Positions 1 through 12,000 of a stretch of 64,000 bases of DNA are shown one piece after another (the first letter of the stretch is position 1; every line of letters begins with the position of its first letter). This DNA comes from BAIKAL-G1 sp943370385 (GTDB taxonomy: Bacteria; Cyanobacteriota; Cyanobacteriia; PCC-6307; Cyanobiaceae): contig CALRQT020000002.1 of NCBI GenBank assembly GCA_943370385.1, forward strand, positions 231,331-295,330, read 5' to 3'. The notes under the pieces are model-generated. The model was not told the DNA's origin. It saw only the letters and a list, made by a program, of their open reading frames with translations, and made no database searches. The translations under genes were made by a program, and so were the position numbers.

Positions 1-180
1 CAGGGGCTGGAACAGGTTGAAATTGCGTTTGTCGATCAGGGTGACGCGCACGGGCTGGCCGGCCAGGGCCTGGACCGCCTTGAGTCCGGCAAAGCCGCCC
101 CCCACCACAACCACATGGGGACGGGAGCGCAGCTCCTCATCCGGGGGGTTCAACTCCAGGAAGAACCGTTCCACTGCCAT
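1..180 (-). CDS. Type II NAD(P)H dehydrogenase (NDH-2), N-terminal part only
   Basis: Only the first 60 codons are present; the rest lies left of the window. The frame starts at the ATG whose complement is at 178-180. After about 20 residues comes a beta-strand and dinucleotide-binding loop, HVVVVGGGFAGLKAV, followed by VTLIDKRNFNLFQPL, which is the typical N-terminus of single-subunit flavin NADH dehydrogenases (Ndb/Ndh). These proteins oxidise NAD(P)H and reduce quinone at the membrane surface without pumping protons; in cyanobacteria they are linked to redox poise of the plastoquinone pool. Other FAD/NAD pyridine-nucleotide oxidoreductases share the loop, but the NFNLFQPL segment favours NDH-2. 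The call rests on the N-terminus alone. Confidence 0.75.
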   Translation of the reverse strand, partial: MAVERFFLELNPPDEELRSRPHVVVVGGGFAGLKAVQALAGQPVRVTLIDKRNFNLFQPL

Positions 181-373
181 TGAGATTGATTTCGAGCCCC
201 AGCCAAGGTATCCGGTTTTGCCGAGTCCGCAGGCCCCTAGGAGCCATAGACGCGCCTAGGTGGGCGGATCGTCACAGCACCGGCTTGGCCGATGGGTCCC
301 AGGCCAGTCCAGGATCTCGCCCCCCTGCCTGCGCACCATGGCTAAATGGAACGGTCCATCTGGCTAATTTGCC

Positions 374-628
374 GTGTCCGTTGATGCCATCAAGGCCTTT
401 GCTGCCCTGGTCCACGCCGATAGCGATCTTCAGGCCCATGTGTTGGGCGCCGGTAGCGCCAATGAGGTGGTAGCCCTAGCCGCCAGCCGTGGCCACCAGT
501 TCACGAAGGCCACCCTGCTGCGGGAGCATGCCAAGGCTATCCACAGCGCTGATGACCATGCCCTGGAGGGGATCAACAGCTGGGGCGATGCCCTGATCCA
601 TGCCTTCGGCGTGCCCGAACGGCCCTGA
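374..628 (+). CDS. Nif11-domain small protein, possibly a degenerate RiPP leader
   Basis: An 84-residue protein with a GTG start. Residues 1-55 follow the Nif11 / nitrogen-fixation leader pattern: a short helix with AIKAFAALVHADSDLQ, then EVVALAASRGHQFTKATLL. This domain occurs in stand-alone proteins and as the leader of some cyanobacterial RiPP precursors. The segment after the domain, ALEGINSWGDAL, resembles the end of a RiPP leader, where an L-E-G/A stretch precedes a double glycine. Here there is no double glycine and the last 13 residues have no Cys, Ser or Thr to modify. No modification enzyme is nearby. I call it a Nif11-domain protein of unknown role; a decayed precursor peptide is the alternative. 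Confidence 0.6.
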   Translation: MSVDAIKAFAALVHADSDLQAHVLGAGSANEVVALAASRGHQFTKATLLREHAKAIHSADDHALEGINSWGDALIHAFGVPERP

Positions 629-670
629 GCCAGCCATGGGGGATCCCCTGGCTCCAAGGGCCGGGCCTCG

Positions 671-699
671 GGAGCCGAGGGGGTCCGCCCTCGGGCTCC
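671..699 (+). terminator. GC-rich hairpin after the Nif11 gene
   Basis: An 11-bp stem (GGAGCCGAGGG against CCCTCGGGCTCC, one bulged base, loop of 6) lies 43 bases after the Nif11 stop codon, inside a cluster of GC-rich inverted repeats at about 630-710. No T-run follows, so it is a stable hairpin in the right place rather than a textbook intrinsic terminator. Confidence 0.35.
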
Positions 700-793
700 G
701 GCCCCCAGGTTTGCGGATCCGCACCTGTTAAGCCAGCCTTCCCTTTAGATAGAGATCTGCCGCGATGGCCCCCGCCCGTTCCAGGGCAGACCC

Positions 794-1942
794 GTGCTGA
801 ACTCCCTGCTACTCCGTAACGCTCTCAAGATCGGCATCGCCACCTTCCTAACGGCGGCCATAGCCATCTGGTGCGAGCGCATTACCTATGTCTGGTACTC
901 GCTGATGGCGGTGGTGTTTGTTGTCGATGACAACGACGCCCAGACCGTGCAGTCCGCATCCGCCCGGTTATTGGGCACCATCGCCGGCGGCCTGATTACC
1001 TTTCTGGTTCACACGATCCTTTCAGGTTGGATCGGCGTGATGGTGTCGTTTTTGCTGATCCTGCCGGTGCTGAGGATGGCGGGCTGGCAATCGGCCAGTG
1101 GTGTGGCCACCTTGGTGAGTCTGATGTTCTTGATGATTCCTGGCCACGAGGAACTCAACTGGGACTACGTCTTCAACCGCAGCCTGGATACCTTGCTCGG
1201 CTCGGTGGTGGCCCTGGCCGTGGGCTTGCTGCTCTGGCCCCGCAATCAGGGGGCCCGCCTGGAGGCGATTCCCTTGGAGATCAGGCGGCAGATGGCCGCC
1301 CAGGTGGGCGCTTACCAGCGCTGGCTCGTCGGTGCAGGCACCCGGCCCGAACCCCTGGCCCCGGCCCAGCTCACCGCCCAACTGGTGGAACTAGAGACCT
1401 TGCTGCAGCAGGAACTCCATGGCCCCCAGGGCCGGCGGTTTCTGCGCCAGCACTGGCCCCAGCGCCAGCTGCTCTGGCAACACCTCCTTCACCACTGGAT
1501 TCAGTGGGAGCGCTTGCTGATGCTCCTGCCCCACTCCTGGACTGGGGGCCCTGCCGCCGGCCCAGGGGACGCCCCGTCCGGGCCCGACCCCTTCGCCGCC
1601 AGTTTGGCCAACTTGGCCCAGGCCCTGGAGGGCGACCCTGCTTCAAGGCGTCCGTCTGTCTTCGATCGGCCAGGGGTGGATCCGGGCCGCCAGGCCGGCC
1701 CCAGGGAGGCGGACGCCTGGCGCCGCCTGGCGGGCCAGCTGGCCCTACCCCAGCTGCTGATGTTGGCGATCGGCGAGGAATGGCGCCCCCTGCTGGCCAG
1801 CCTGCGCAGCCTCAACCTGATCGACTCCAGCGGCCCCGCCCTGGCGATGGCTAAGCCGAAGTCCAGGTCGCAGCTGCCAGGAGCTCTAACCCCAGCCGTT
1901 TCCCCAGGGTTGTCCTCCCCAGGGCCTTCAGCCCCATGCTGA
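794..1942 (+). CDS. FUSC-family membrane protein (aromatic-acid exporter-like), first of a pair
   Basis: A 382-residue protein with a GTG start. The first 150 residues form about six hydrophobic segments, including RLLGTIAGG (58-66) and DTLLGSVVALAVGLLLWP (132-149), two positions conserved in the FUSC/ArAE (fusaric acid resistance, YccS/AaeB-like) families. The remaining 230 residues are soluble, helical and rich in Leu, Arg and Gln. FUSC proteins sit in the inner membrane and are linked to efflux of aromatic acids and other small organics. The stop codon overlaps the start of the next gene, also FUSC-like, so the two are probably translationally coupled and may form a hetero-oligomer. The C-terminal 60 residues are Pro/Ser/Ala-rich and look unconserved. 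Substrate unknown. Confidence 0.75.
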   Translation: MLNSLLLRNALKIGIATFLTAAIAIWCERITYVWYSLMAVVFVVDDNDAQTVQSASARLLGTIAGGLITFLVHTILSGWIGVMVSFLLILPVLRMAGWQSASGVATLVSLMFLMIPGHEELNWDYVFNRSLDTLLGSVVALAVGLLLWPRNQGARLEAIPLEIRRQMAAQVGAYQRWLVGAGTRPEPLAPAQLTAQLVELETLLQQELHGPQGRRFLRQHWPQRQLLWQHLLHHWIQWERLLMLLPHSWTGGPAAGPGDAPSGPDPFAASLANLAQALEGDPASRRPSVFDRPGVDPGRQAGPREADAWRRLAGQLALPQLLMLAIGEEWRPLLASLRSLNLIDSSGPALAMAKPKSRSQLPGALTPAVSPGLSSPGPSAPC

Positions 1943-3066
1943 TCACCCGTTCTGACCTGCGTTTGGCCATCACCGCCGGCCTGGCCACCGGTCTCACGGC
2001 GATCACACCCCTGGCCTTTGGTGTGTACCTGCCCCAGGCGGTTTTAGCCGTCTGCACGGGCACCTATGGCAGCTCCTTGTCCATGGCGCGGCAACGGATC
2101 GCCGGCACCCTGCTGGGGGGGGCCGTGGTGTTGGTGGGCTACGGGCCGATGCAGAGTTGGTCCTTCCCCCTGGCGATCGCCGTGGCCTTGAGCCTGCTGC
2201 GCTTGCTGGGCGGCTGGCTGGGCATCAAGGGGTACAAGGTTGGCAGCTTCATCGTGATCATGGGCTGGCTGGTGCACAGCGACCAGCTGGCCAGTTGGAT
2301 CCCCCTGCGGCTGTTTTGGACCTGCCTGGGGATCCTGGTGGCGATGTGGAGCCTGCGCCTGTTCTGGCCCTCCCTGGCGATTGCTAGTTCCAGGGCTCTC
2401 TGGTGCTCCCTGTTAGCGGGGCTGGCGAGCGACCTGCAGGAGGCGGCCCAGCGGCTTGACCCCGAGCCGGGGCAACCGGCGACGAGCCCTGGGGGCAACC
2501 TCACCCCAACCGTTGCAACCGTTGCAACCGTTCGATCAGCGCCGACCCACACCCCTGCCAGGTTTCGCGCTGACCAACTGGCGCTGCAGCGGCGCCAGAC
2601 ACTCCTGCAGTTGCGCCGGCTGCTGCCGGAGGTGGCCAATGAACTGGGCACCAACCCCCAGCTCCACCCCCTCTATCGCTTGCTGCGCCAGCTCGATCGC
2701 ACCGGCTCCCTGTTGATCGGCAGCATCGACGGCCTGGCCCGCCAACCGACCCCGCGCCAGGAGCTGGCGGCCCTGCTGGCCCTGCACCAGGCCGAGGCTG
2801 AGATGCTGCGCTACGGAGCCGAGCGCCTCCGCCAATGGATCCTCTGCCTGGAGCAGCCGGGCGACTTGCCGCCGCCGCCGGGTCCAGGCGAGAGTCCGGC
2901 TAGTTGGCAGCAGGCTTCGAGCTTGCTCCAGGACAGCAGCCTCGATGCCATCAGCGCTGAGCGCTTGCAACACCTGGCCCGCCGGGCCTTTCTTTGTCGC
3001 CAGGGCTATCGGGCGATTGAAGCAATGGAGCGGGACTGGCGGGGGCTGGCGAGCAGGGGCAATTAA
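1936..3066 (+). CDS. FUSC-family membrane protein, second of a pair
   Basis: A 376-residue protein beginning at an ATG that overlaps the previous gene by 7 bases. It repeats the architecture of its neighbour: an N-terminal block of hydrophobic helices (residues 8-145) with the motif RIAGTLLGG (54-62), then a soluble helical C-terminal half rich in Leu/Arg with Pro-rich linkers. The paralogous, overlapping pair suggests one two-component transporter. At 2115-2122 there is a run of eight G inside the membrane-domain codons. The 9-base unit AACCGTTGC is repeated near 2510-2533 and encodes a TVATVATV stretch in the linker. The stop codon lies 4 bases from the stop of the convergent giant gene, so there is no room for separate terminators. 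Confidence 0.75.
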   Translation: MLITRSDLRLAITAGLATGLTAITPLAFGVYLPQAVLAVCTGTYGSSLSMARQRIAGTLLGGAVVLVGYGPMQSWSFPLAIAVALSLLRLLGGWLGIKGYKVGSFIVIMGWLVHSDQLASWIPLRLFWTCLGILVAMWSLRLFWPSLAIASSRALWCSLLAGLASDLQEAAQRLDPEPGQPATSPGGNLTPTVATVATVRSAPTHTPARFRADQLALQRRQTLLQLRRLLPEVANELGTNPQLHPLYRLLRQLDRTGSLLIGSIDGLARQPTPRQELAALLALHQAEAEMLRYGAERLRQWILCLEQPGDLPPPPGPGESPASWQQASSLLQDSSLDAISAERLQHLARRAFLCRQGYRAIEAMERDWRGLASRGN

Positions 3067-3070
3067 ACAA

Positions 3071-6000
3071 CTACCGTCTCAACAAACGCCATGCTGCAGA
3101 GGTGAAGGCCAGGGCAGCGGTATAAACAGCTGAGCGAATGGAGGTTGACCTTGTGGAGGAGGTTTGGGAATTGTAGGGCAACCCTTTGCTAATCGAGCCA
3201 CGAGTTTGAACTGAAATTGCCAGGTCGTTACTTGAATTGAGATCATTTGTAGTGCTATTGGGTAGCATCACATTGCCAGTGGCAATAATCTCAATCGGGA
3301 TTGCAGCTCGAGTGGCAGACGCGGTGGGAAGTGCGGACACATACAGCGTGTCATTGACGCGGAAATTATCAATAGCCCAGCTTTCATCGGCAGAATTCTG
3401 GTCAAGCGTGCTGCCGAAACCGATCCTTAACGTTGTAACAGCAACCGGCACATCGATAACGACTTTGAATTTTTGGTCAACGAGAGCGTTCCCATTCAGG
3501 TCCAAAGTCGACAAGGGCACCATTGCGTAACGATAGCCACTGGCCGTAGTGCCACTGATCGGCGTTGATTCATTGCGTGAATAGAGGAACGGAATTGAGG
3601 CGATCAACTCATTGTTGGCATAGATCTTGAATGTTTCGCCATCCCAACTGTCTAGGCGTAGAAAATCGAAACTAATACTGGCACCATCACCAGAAAGGCT
3701 TAAATCGCGCCAAATATCCCGTCCGAGACTGTCTTTGCTGCCGTTAGCAAAGCCCCCCATGACATAGTCGGAACTAACCGTAGAGCCATGACGCATGATC
3801 GGCGATCCATGCTCAGAGCTCGGCCGCTGCCAACCGCCCAGGGTGGAATCAAAGGTTTCATCCATCAGAACTTGGCCAAGGGTTGTTCTGGCCTTAATGT
3901 TATCGATAGCGTAGGATTCGTTGTCAACTGATTCGTTGAGGCTGCTGCCAAATCCCAATTTGAGGGCGGTGACAGATGTGGATACATTTATGTTGACGCG
4001 GAACGTTTGACTATTGCCATAGAAAGGGGTAGGCGAAGGACCGGAACTGTAATCATTGAGCGGTGTGATTGTCCAGCTGTACCCATTGGCATTACCGCTT
4101 CGTGCGGTCACTTCGTTGAGCTCCCAGGCCAAAACAGTGTCTAAAATGGCGACGTCATTGGCAAATACATAGAATCTTTCATGGTCCCATGAATCAACTC
4201 GTTTGAGATCAAAACTAATGGTGCCACCTTGATGATTGAAGTTGAGGTTGGTCCACACATCTTGACCGGAAGCCTTGGCGCCATTGGCAAAGGAACCCAG
4301 GGCTACGTTGGTGGTCGATCCGGTTGGGTTATACAGGTAGAGAGGGGCACTCGATCCAGGCGTAGCCGTTGTCCAGGCGGATAGGGGCGAATCAAAGGTT
4401 TGGATGCTGCTGGCATCGTCACCATTGAGCCTTACGCCCGATGCTGCTCCGCTGCCATCGCTGTTAATGGCGAGTTCCAGTTTGCCATTAAGCAGTGATT
4501 GATTGGCCTTGAAGGTAAGCCCAGAGGCAATATCAATGTCGTTGGCATAGAGCTTTGTTGTGGCAGAGGCCGGCAGGATTAGGTTTTGGCCCTTCAGCAC
4601 AAGCCGCTCAGCGGGATGCGGACTGCTAAGCAGGGTAAGGGTGCCATTGCCAGCATTGAGGCTGAGGCTCTGAACCTGCTTACCATTACTACCAGTGATC
4701 ATCACATTCTTGGTAACGGTTAGACCGGCGCCTTGAATGTTGAAACTATTGGCAAGTAGGTTTGATTGAAGTGGATCAACCATGGCTGGAGCATTCGATC
4801 CCAGGGTAAGGCTCCCAGTCGATCGGATCTCGAGGTTCGATGCGCTGGCGGAATCAGTGGTGAGTGCCGTAGATTTAATGCTGCCAGAAATTTGGCTGGC
4901 ATTGGCAGATGTGGTGTTAATCCTAACAGTCTTGCCTTTGATACTATCAAAACGCACGGCATCGGAAAGTTTGAAGTCGTTGCTGTAGGTGGTCACAACA
5001 CCGGTTGTAACGGTCTTCGTTTCATACACATTTTGAATGGTTGACTTGGCAGTCAGGGTGGGGACAACCGTGGTAGTGGTCACATCCCTTTGGCTATAAA
5101 CAATCTGTTGTTCGACGATCGGTGTTGGCGTTGAAGTGACGCTATAGTTGAAATTATTCCGTTTGTCGACAACATTCCAGGTCACGGATGTCCAATCATA
5201 GTTGTAATTATGAAAGGTTTCTTCGAGGGTGCGGTTGGAGCCCCAGGCAGCAGTGGCTTGGGAGAGGTAATAGGGTGTTTGGTTATAGCCTAGGTCGTCA
5301 AATACTTTGTGTTGGCTGACAAAGGCTAGGTAGTTCTGAACATTAGCGGTACCATCAAACCAGGTTGATGGGGCAACCTGGCCTGGTGTGTAGCCGTCAT
5401 CAGGGCGACCACTCAACCAAGAAATATTGGGCACAGTTTGCTGGATATAGCCTGTTCCCGTATCTAGGTATTGGCCAGAAGCGGATTGTTTGGCAACAAA
5501 GTTATCCATGAACAAGAAACCTGCGGTATCATTAAGGCCATTGTCGATCACAATTTCAACCCAAGGTAGCCCGGATGGCAATGTTAGGGTTGCGCGCAAG
5601 TCATTCTCCCATTGAGAGCCCGCCATGATTTGACCCATGCCTTCAAGGGCCACCGATAGGTTTACGTTACCAATATTTTGAGTACGGGTGCCAGGTTCGT
5701 ATCGGTTGCTGTAATAATTATTCTGAAATGTTTGCCAGCCAGCATTACCTAGTCCAGGATAATAGAAGCGGATATACAACTCATCGTTATTCCAGCGGTC
5801 CATGGTGATCAAATCAAAGGTGATCTTGGTCTGCATGGAGGAATTAAGCTGGATCTTAGTATAAGCTTCTTCGTCTTTGTTCATACGCACACCTTGGCCA
5901 CGAGTATCATTCCAACGGAGTGATTCCATGGGACTCCGTCCATGATTATGTAAAAAGCCATTCGTGTTGTTGGAAAAATCTTGGCTGAATACCACAGTAG

Positions 6001-9000
6001 TGTCAGGGGTAAAGCTATAATTGCCACCATCACCTTGTGTTTGAATTTTTCTCTCAAAACCTGCAACGCCTGTGGCCCAGTTTTTAAATGTTTGCTCAGA
6101 ATGCGTCATCTGTGGACTAGTAATCGTCTGTGTTCCGGTGCCTATCGCATTGCCATCTGAATACAACCATGGCGCCGTTTCCGATGACTGGGAGCCATCG
6201 ACATAGAAACTTTGATAGGCTGCTTTTTGACGTGCAACCGCATCTGCTGCATCCTTTTGAGTTTGATCATTTGTTAACCTTGCCAGGCTAGAAAGACCCG
6301 TGAAGGTTTGGCTCAAACCCGTAGCACTGCTCGTTACCAGATTTTGCAATGCCAATGATTTGGCCTTGGCATCATCATAGTTAGCCGCTCCACTGGATGC
6401 CACATAGGCAATGGGAGCACTGGTGGTCGTGATGGTGCCAACATTAATGGTTGAGGCACCAGCCGATTGGATATTACTAAGGGATGCCGTACTCTTGATG
6501 TAATCAAGGTTTGTGCTGGTGCTTGTTGGCGCATAGAGGTTGGGGTTTTGGTTGGCATCAGTATTGGAGTTCCCTGGGATCTCTGGTGCATTGCCCTTAT
6601 GCCAGCCAAAGGCCGTTGTAGAGCCAGAACCAGGGTAGGCGGTGGTGTCAAATGTAGTGTTCGATACCCAGTCGGGGCTGCGGGTAACAGCGGCAGTACT
6701 TGTTACAGATACATTATCAATTCCATAGGACTCGTCATTGTTTCCCCCGTCGAGTGTGCTCCCAAACCCGAGCTTCAGGTTTGAGACACCGGTTGGAACT
6801 GTAATTACAACTCGGAAGCGCTGCTGCGTATAAGCAAAATGATTAACTCTGCTGCCTTGGGCATAATTATCGATAGGATTAATCGTCCAGTTATAACCAT
6901 TAGTGCTTCCAGTGCGAGTAGTTGTAACATTATCGTGCCACACGAAATTACTGCTAAGTATTTGTGTGTCGTTGGCGAAGACGTTGAAATTCTCTTGATC
7001 CCATGTATCAAAGCGATAGAAATCAAAGCTGATTATGCCACCAGTGGCAGGAAGACTGTAATTTTTCCAGACATCTTGGCCAGCCACCTTGGCTCCATTC
7101 GCGAAGGGGCCCATGTAGGAGCCAAAGGTTGAGTCCGTTGCAGTTGAGGCGACACCGGTTGCCGTTGACCAGCCGGAAACCGAGTCAAAGTTATCAACAA
7201 CAACATCATTATTTTGAGACCAGCTCTTTAAGGTATAGCTCCGCTGGCCATTGCTGTCATAGCCAACCCGCCATTCGCTGCCGCTGGCAGTTCCACCCAA
7301 AGGCTCGTTGTCACTAACTTCTGCTGTGATCGTTTGGGCAACAGCATTCGGGTCGTTGGGATTGCTGATCGTCTGCGTTAACGTTGTAGATTTCAGTGCA
7401 GACTTTGTCTGGGTGTAAAGCACCTTGGCACTATCGACGGAGCTGCCTACGATTTCACTGCTAGTCGTGGACCCCCTAGATGTAGCGCTAAGCAACTGGC
7501 TGCCATTCACAACGGAGAGGGCGTCGATGCCGTAGGACTCATCATCCGCAGTCTGATTGAGACTGCTGCCAAAGCCGAGCTTGAGGGTGGTCACACCACT
7601 TGGAACATCAATCGTGATGTGGAAGCTCTGCTGGGTCCAATAAGGATGGCTAGATCGTCCCCCTTGTCCATTATTGGTGATCGGGGTAATCGTCCAACTA
7701 TAGCCGTTAGTGTTGCCGGAGCGAGCAGAGGCAACATTGTCGTGCCAATTAAACATGCTACTTAGGATTTGGGCGTCATTGGCGTAGACATTAAAGCTTT
7801 CACCATCCCAGCTGTCTAGGCGATGGAAGTCAAAGCTCACCGTGCCGCCACTTCCATCAAGCGTAAAGGTTTTCCAGGCATCTTGGCCGTTAACCTTCGG
7901 GCCATTGCCAAAACCTCCCAAGAACTGGGACAATCTTGAACTGTTAGTCAACGTCGGACTACCAGAAGCAAAGCTCCAGCCTTCAGTAGCCGTAGTAGCT
8001 GAACCTTCAAAGGTTTCATTGCTCACTACCTTGGCGATTGCATCCGTGGTGCCATAAATCGCCATTCCGGCCAGATCCCCACTACTTGGCATCAGAATCT
8101 TGTTGGAGCCGCCGCTCCAAGGGTTGGCGACGGACGCAGAGGTCGTTACCCCATTACTGAGCGTATTTGATTTAATATTGGTCAAGTTTGTGGCATAAAG
8201 AGGCTTGTAGCCAAGATGGTCAAGAACGTCTTGGCGCTGTTGATTGGTGTAATTTTCCCAGGTATCATTACTCGTGGGTGCCCCGTTTGTCCAATGGATC
8301 TGGCTAGTGGTGAAGTCAGATCCGGCCACTAGGTACTCACGAATTTCACCAGTAGCAGGCCGGTAATAGGCATCTTGGTTTAAGGAGAGATCATAGGTGT
8401 ACCAATCACTGCCAACCTGGACCGGAACCGTGCCATTCGCAAAGGTTTCCGTCGTAGTCGTGCTTACATTCTGATTCACGGTATTGAGGCCAACTAGTGC
8501 ATCCCCCGTCCCACTGGCTTGGGTGAGGTCAACAACTACAGCATTTCGCTTCAGTTGGAAGCGGTAATCGTCAAGCTTAACAACAGTGTAGGCAACTGCC
8601 TCAGCGGCCACTGTTGTGTTGGTATTGGTTAGGCCAGCGCGACCAACACTGCCATTGCTGGCTCCATTTTGGTAATAGAGGATGTCGTCTGTGTTGAGGC
8701 CATGGGGCACGCCATTGCCATCCACACCTACATAGGTCAACACATCACTGGAGGGATCGATCTGCAGTTTTACATCTCCGGAGAAGCTAAACCGCTGAAC
8801 TGCAGTGGTTGTGCCTACCACTACGCTTTGATTGGCGATGATCGGTGTGAAGGTCGGAATCTGGATCAACTCCCAGCCGGGGCGGGTGCCGTCTGCGTCA
8901 AGATTAAAACTGGCCGCATTGAGGATTAGGTCGCCACCGGCTTCAATGCTGCCGGCCCTGCTGACGCTGAGGCCGCCCGTGAGGTTGAGGGTGAGGTTGC

Positions 9001-12000
9001 CTGGCGTGGTGAGTTCACCCGTGATCGCCGCAGAACTCAGCGATAGGGTGGTCATGGAGCTATTAGCGCTTGGAGTTAAGTCGAGGAATCCGTTGAGGGA
9101 CAGGCTATTGGGATTGGTGAGGTTGAGGTTGGTGGTGGTAAGAATGGCGCGGCGCAGATCGCTGCGGGTGCGGCCAATTTGGAGGTGCTGACTTGTGGGG
9201 ATTGTCAAGTTGCTGGTGCCTGTATAGACCCAGGCCTCCTTCACCAAGCTGATATTCCCAGTGCTGCTGCTTGCCGATAGGGTTTGGCTTTGAAGATTGC
9301 CACTCAGCTCGATACTTTTCGCTGTCAGAGTGACCGCGCTATTGCCAAGCACTAATTCAGGGGTAAAGGTGCATAGGGGCCCTGTTGTCAGCGATGCGGC
9401 TTTGCTGAGTAACATCGGAATACCATTAATGCCATTGCGGGCGTCTATTTCGCTCGCAGCTAACCTAAAGGTATGGGCACTTGTTTGGATCACGTAGTAG
9501 AGACCACCATCCTGTAAGGGGAGTAAGGCTCCAGATTGTTTGCCGTAATAGCGAACAGCAGTTCCTGTGCTTAGGCCATGGTTAATTATGGTAAATTGAT
9601 TTTCATTTTCACCAAAGTTTGTGACTGTTGCTGAAAGGGGCCTCGTGGATGCCGTGGCGCTTGGATAGAGGGAGCCATTCAAGTTTATGCTGCCATTGTT
9701 GGCCTGGGCGGTGAAGCTGGAGGTACGAATCGCACCACCGCTGTAGGGGTTGTTGGCGACATCCGCAAAGATGGGTCGCTCTGAATCCGCAAGGATGCTA
9801 CCGGCTTGATTAACAAAACTGCCATTGGCATTGACCCGATAGCCAAGCTTGTCAATCAGAACCCCTGTGCTGGTGGTGAACAGTTCAGCGGCTGTGGTGA
9901 GATTGCCCGAAGTTGCAACCATCGTTACAGCGGCTGTCGATGTAATCGCAGCAGTTGATTGTAGATTACGGCCTGCTGTGAGTTTGATCGTGCCAGTAAG
10001 ATTGCTACTGCCAAGAGCTGTCGCTTGAATGAGATCGCTCGTGGCACCCATGCTAGTGAAGCTTTGGTTGCCCTTAAGCCCAATAAGATTGGCACTGGCA
10101 TCCAGATTAAGACTGCCATTAGTCGCTGAGATGGACGTATTTGCCGTTGAATCCGTGTTCAGGCTGCCCTTAATGGTTACCGTTTTGCCAGTGATCGCAA
10201 AGGCCGTTTGGTTGGAGCTCGTGCTGGCCTTAAGGATGGCCCCGCTACCGATGGTGATGGTGGCATTGCTCTTAAGAGTGAGGCTCGGCGCCAGCACCTG
10301 CAGCGCCTGGTTGCCCTGGCCGATGGTGAGATTGCCATGGGCCTCCAGGCTGAGGTTGGCTCTACTGCTGTAGGTAGGCATCAAGCTTGTCGGATTGCTG
10401 CCTGCGAGGGTGAGGGAACCGGCGGTTGAGCGGTAGGTCAGAGATTGCAGGTTCTTAGCAGCCGTAGTATCAGCAAGCGAACCGAGGCTGAGATCGCCAC
10501 TCTGACTAATCACAAGCGATTTCGTGCGACCCAATAGGTTGAGATTGCCGAGCAGGTTTGTAACATTACCAGCAGTACCACCATTGGGGGTAAGGCTCAC
10601 AATTGGCGCATCAATCGATGCATTGAGATTCAAGGTGGCATTTGCCGTAGGGTTAAGGATCAAGCTCAGGCTGCTATTTGCATCACTGTTGCTGCTGCGC
10701 AGTCCGCCATCCCATTGCAGGTTGGACAGGTTGCTGGTTGCCGACCCAATCGTGAGGTTGGTGGAAACCGCACGGCTGAGAATCGTGGCCGGTGCTACGG
10801 CATTAACTGTGCCAGCCTGCAGCGAGAAGTCACCCAGTTGTCCCAATCCCACAGAATTTGTGGTGTTTAATGCCAGGGCTAGGCTGGAGTTGAGTCGGTA
10901 GGAGCCTGATTGGGGCCGTAGACCAATCCTTACGTTGCTACCACGCAGATCCACAATGGGTATTTCGCCGTTAGTTTCCACCAGGCCTGCGGCTATGGCA
11001 GCCGTTTTGATGGCACTATTGATTGCAGTAATCAGGGCTGGCAGGGATGCGAATTGTTGAGCCGCAAGCGAGGCGGTGAAGGTTTTGGTCTCAAGTCCGG
11101 TTGCTGTGCCAGAAGCCAACCGCGTCACCGACAGGTTGAAACTGAGGGCGCTTTCAAGTTTGCCGTTGAGGAAGTTCTGGGGAAGGGGGCTGATCGACTC
11201 CATCGCCAGACCAGCCTGATCTCCAGGAATGGAAACATTGGCGGCATTGAGGGTGAGTGAGCTGGTGATGGTGCTGCCATTGGCATTGCCGAGCTGGATC
11301 TGGGCTAAAGGCGACAGGCGGATGCTGGAATTGGTAGCGCTATTTGCTGTGATCGTGAGTGAATCCCGGGCGATTAAATCATGGAGGAGCCGAGGCGATT
11401 GAGGCGTGGTGATCACGATATTTGGGGCGGCGATCCAGGCACCTGCCACCACCACATCCGATTGGGTGGTGCCGTTCCAGGAGGTCATGCCGCCCAACAC
11501 CAATGCATCGGCAGCATCGCGGCTAACGCTCAACCGTAGGCTGGCTGATGAGGCGGAATCAAGCAGTAAGTTGGATTCCTGCAGGCTGGAACCGCGCAGG
11601 CTGAGATTGCTTGAAGTTCCAATCGTTTCGTTATGAGGCTTGAGATTTGATAGGAGCGTGTTAACTGTGCCACCGGCTACAAGGAGGCCCGCTGAGTAAA
11701 GACCCTGACCTGTAGCAGTGCCGGTGGAGCTGAGCGAAAGGTTACTGCGGCTGATGACGCCACCCGAAGCCGTAATCGTTAGGTTGGGGGCAAGGATTGT
11801 GGCGTCTCCGTTCACCGCCGTGGCACCGGCAAGCACCAGATTACCGGTGCTGGTCAGGCTGAAATGATGGATTCCGGCCAGCCAATTTGGTCCCGTTTCG
11901 GTGGAATTGGCACCTGCCAGAATGGTTCCATAGAGTCTCGCGTCGGAATTGGAGGACAGGGTAAGGCTGCCATTACCTCCTGATGTCTTGATTGTAGAGG

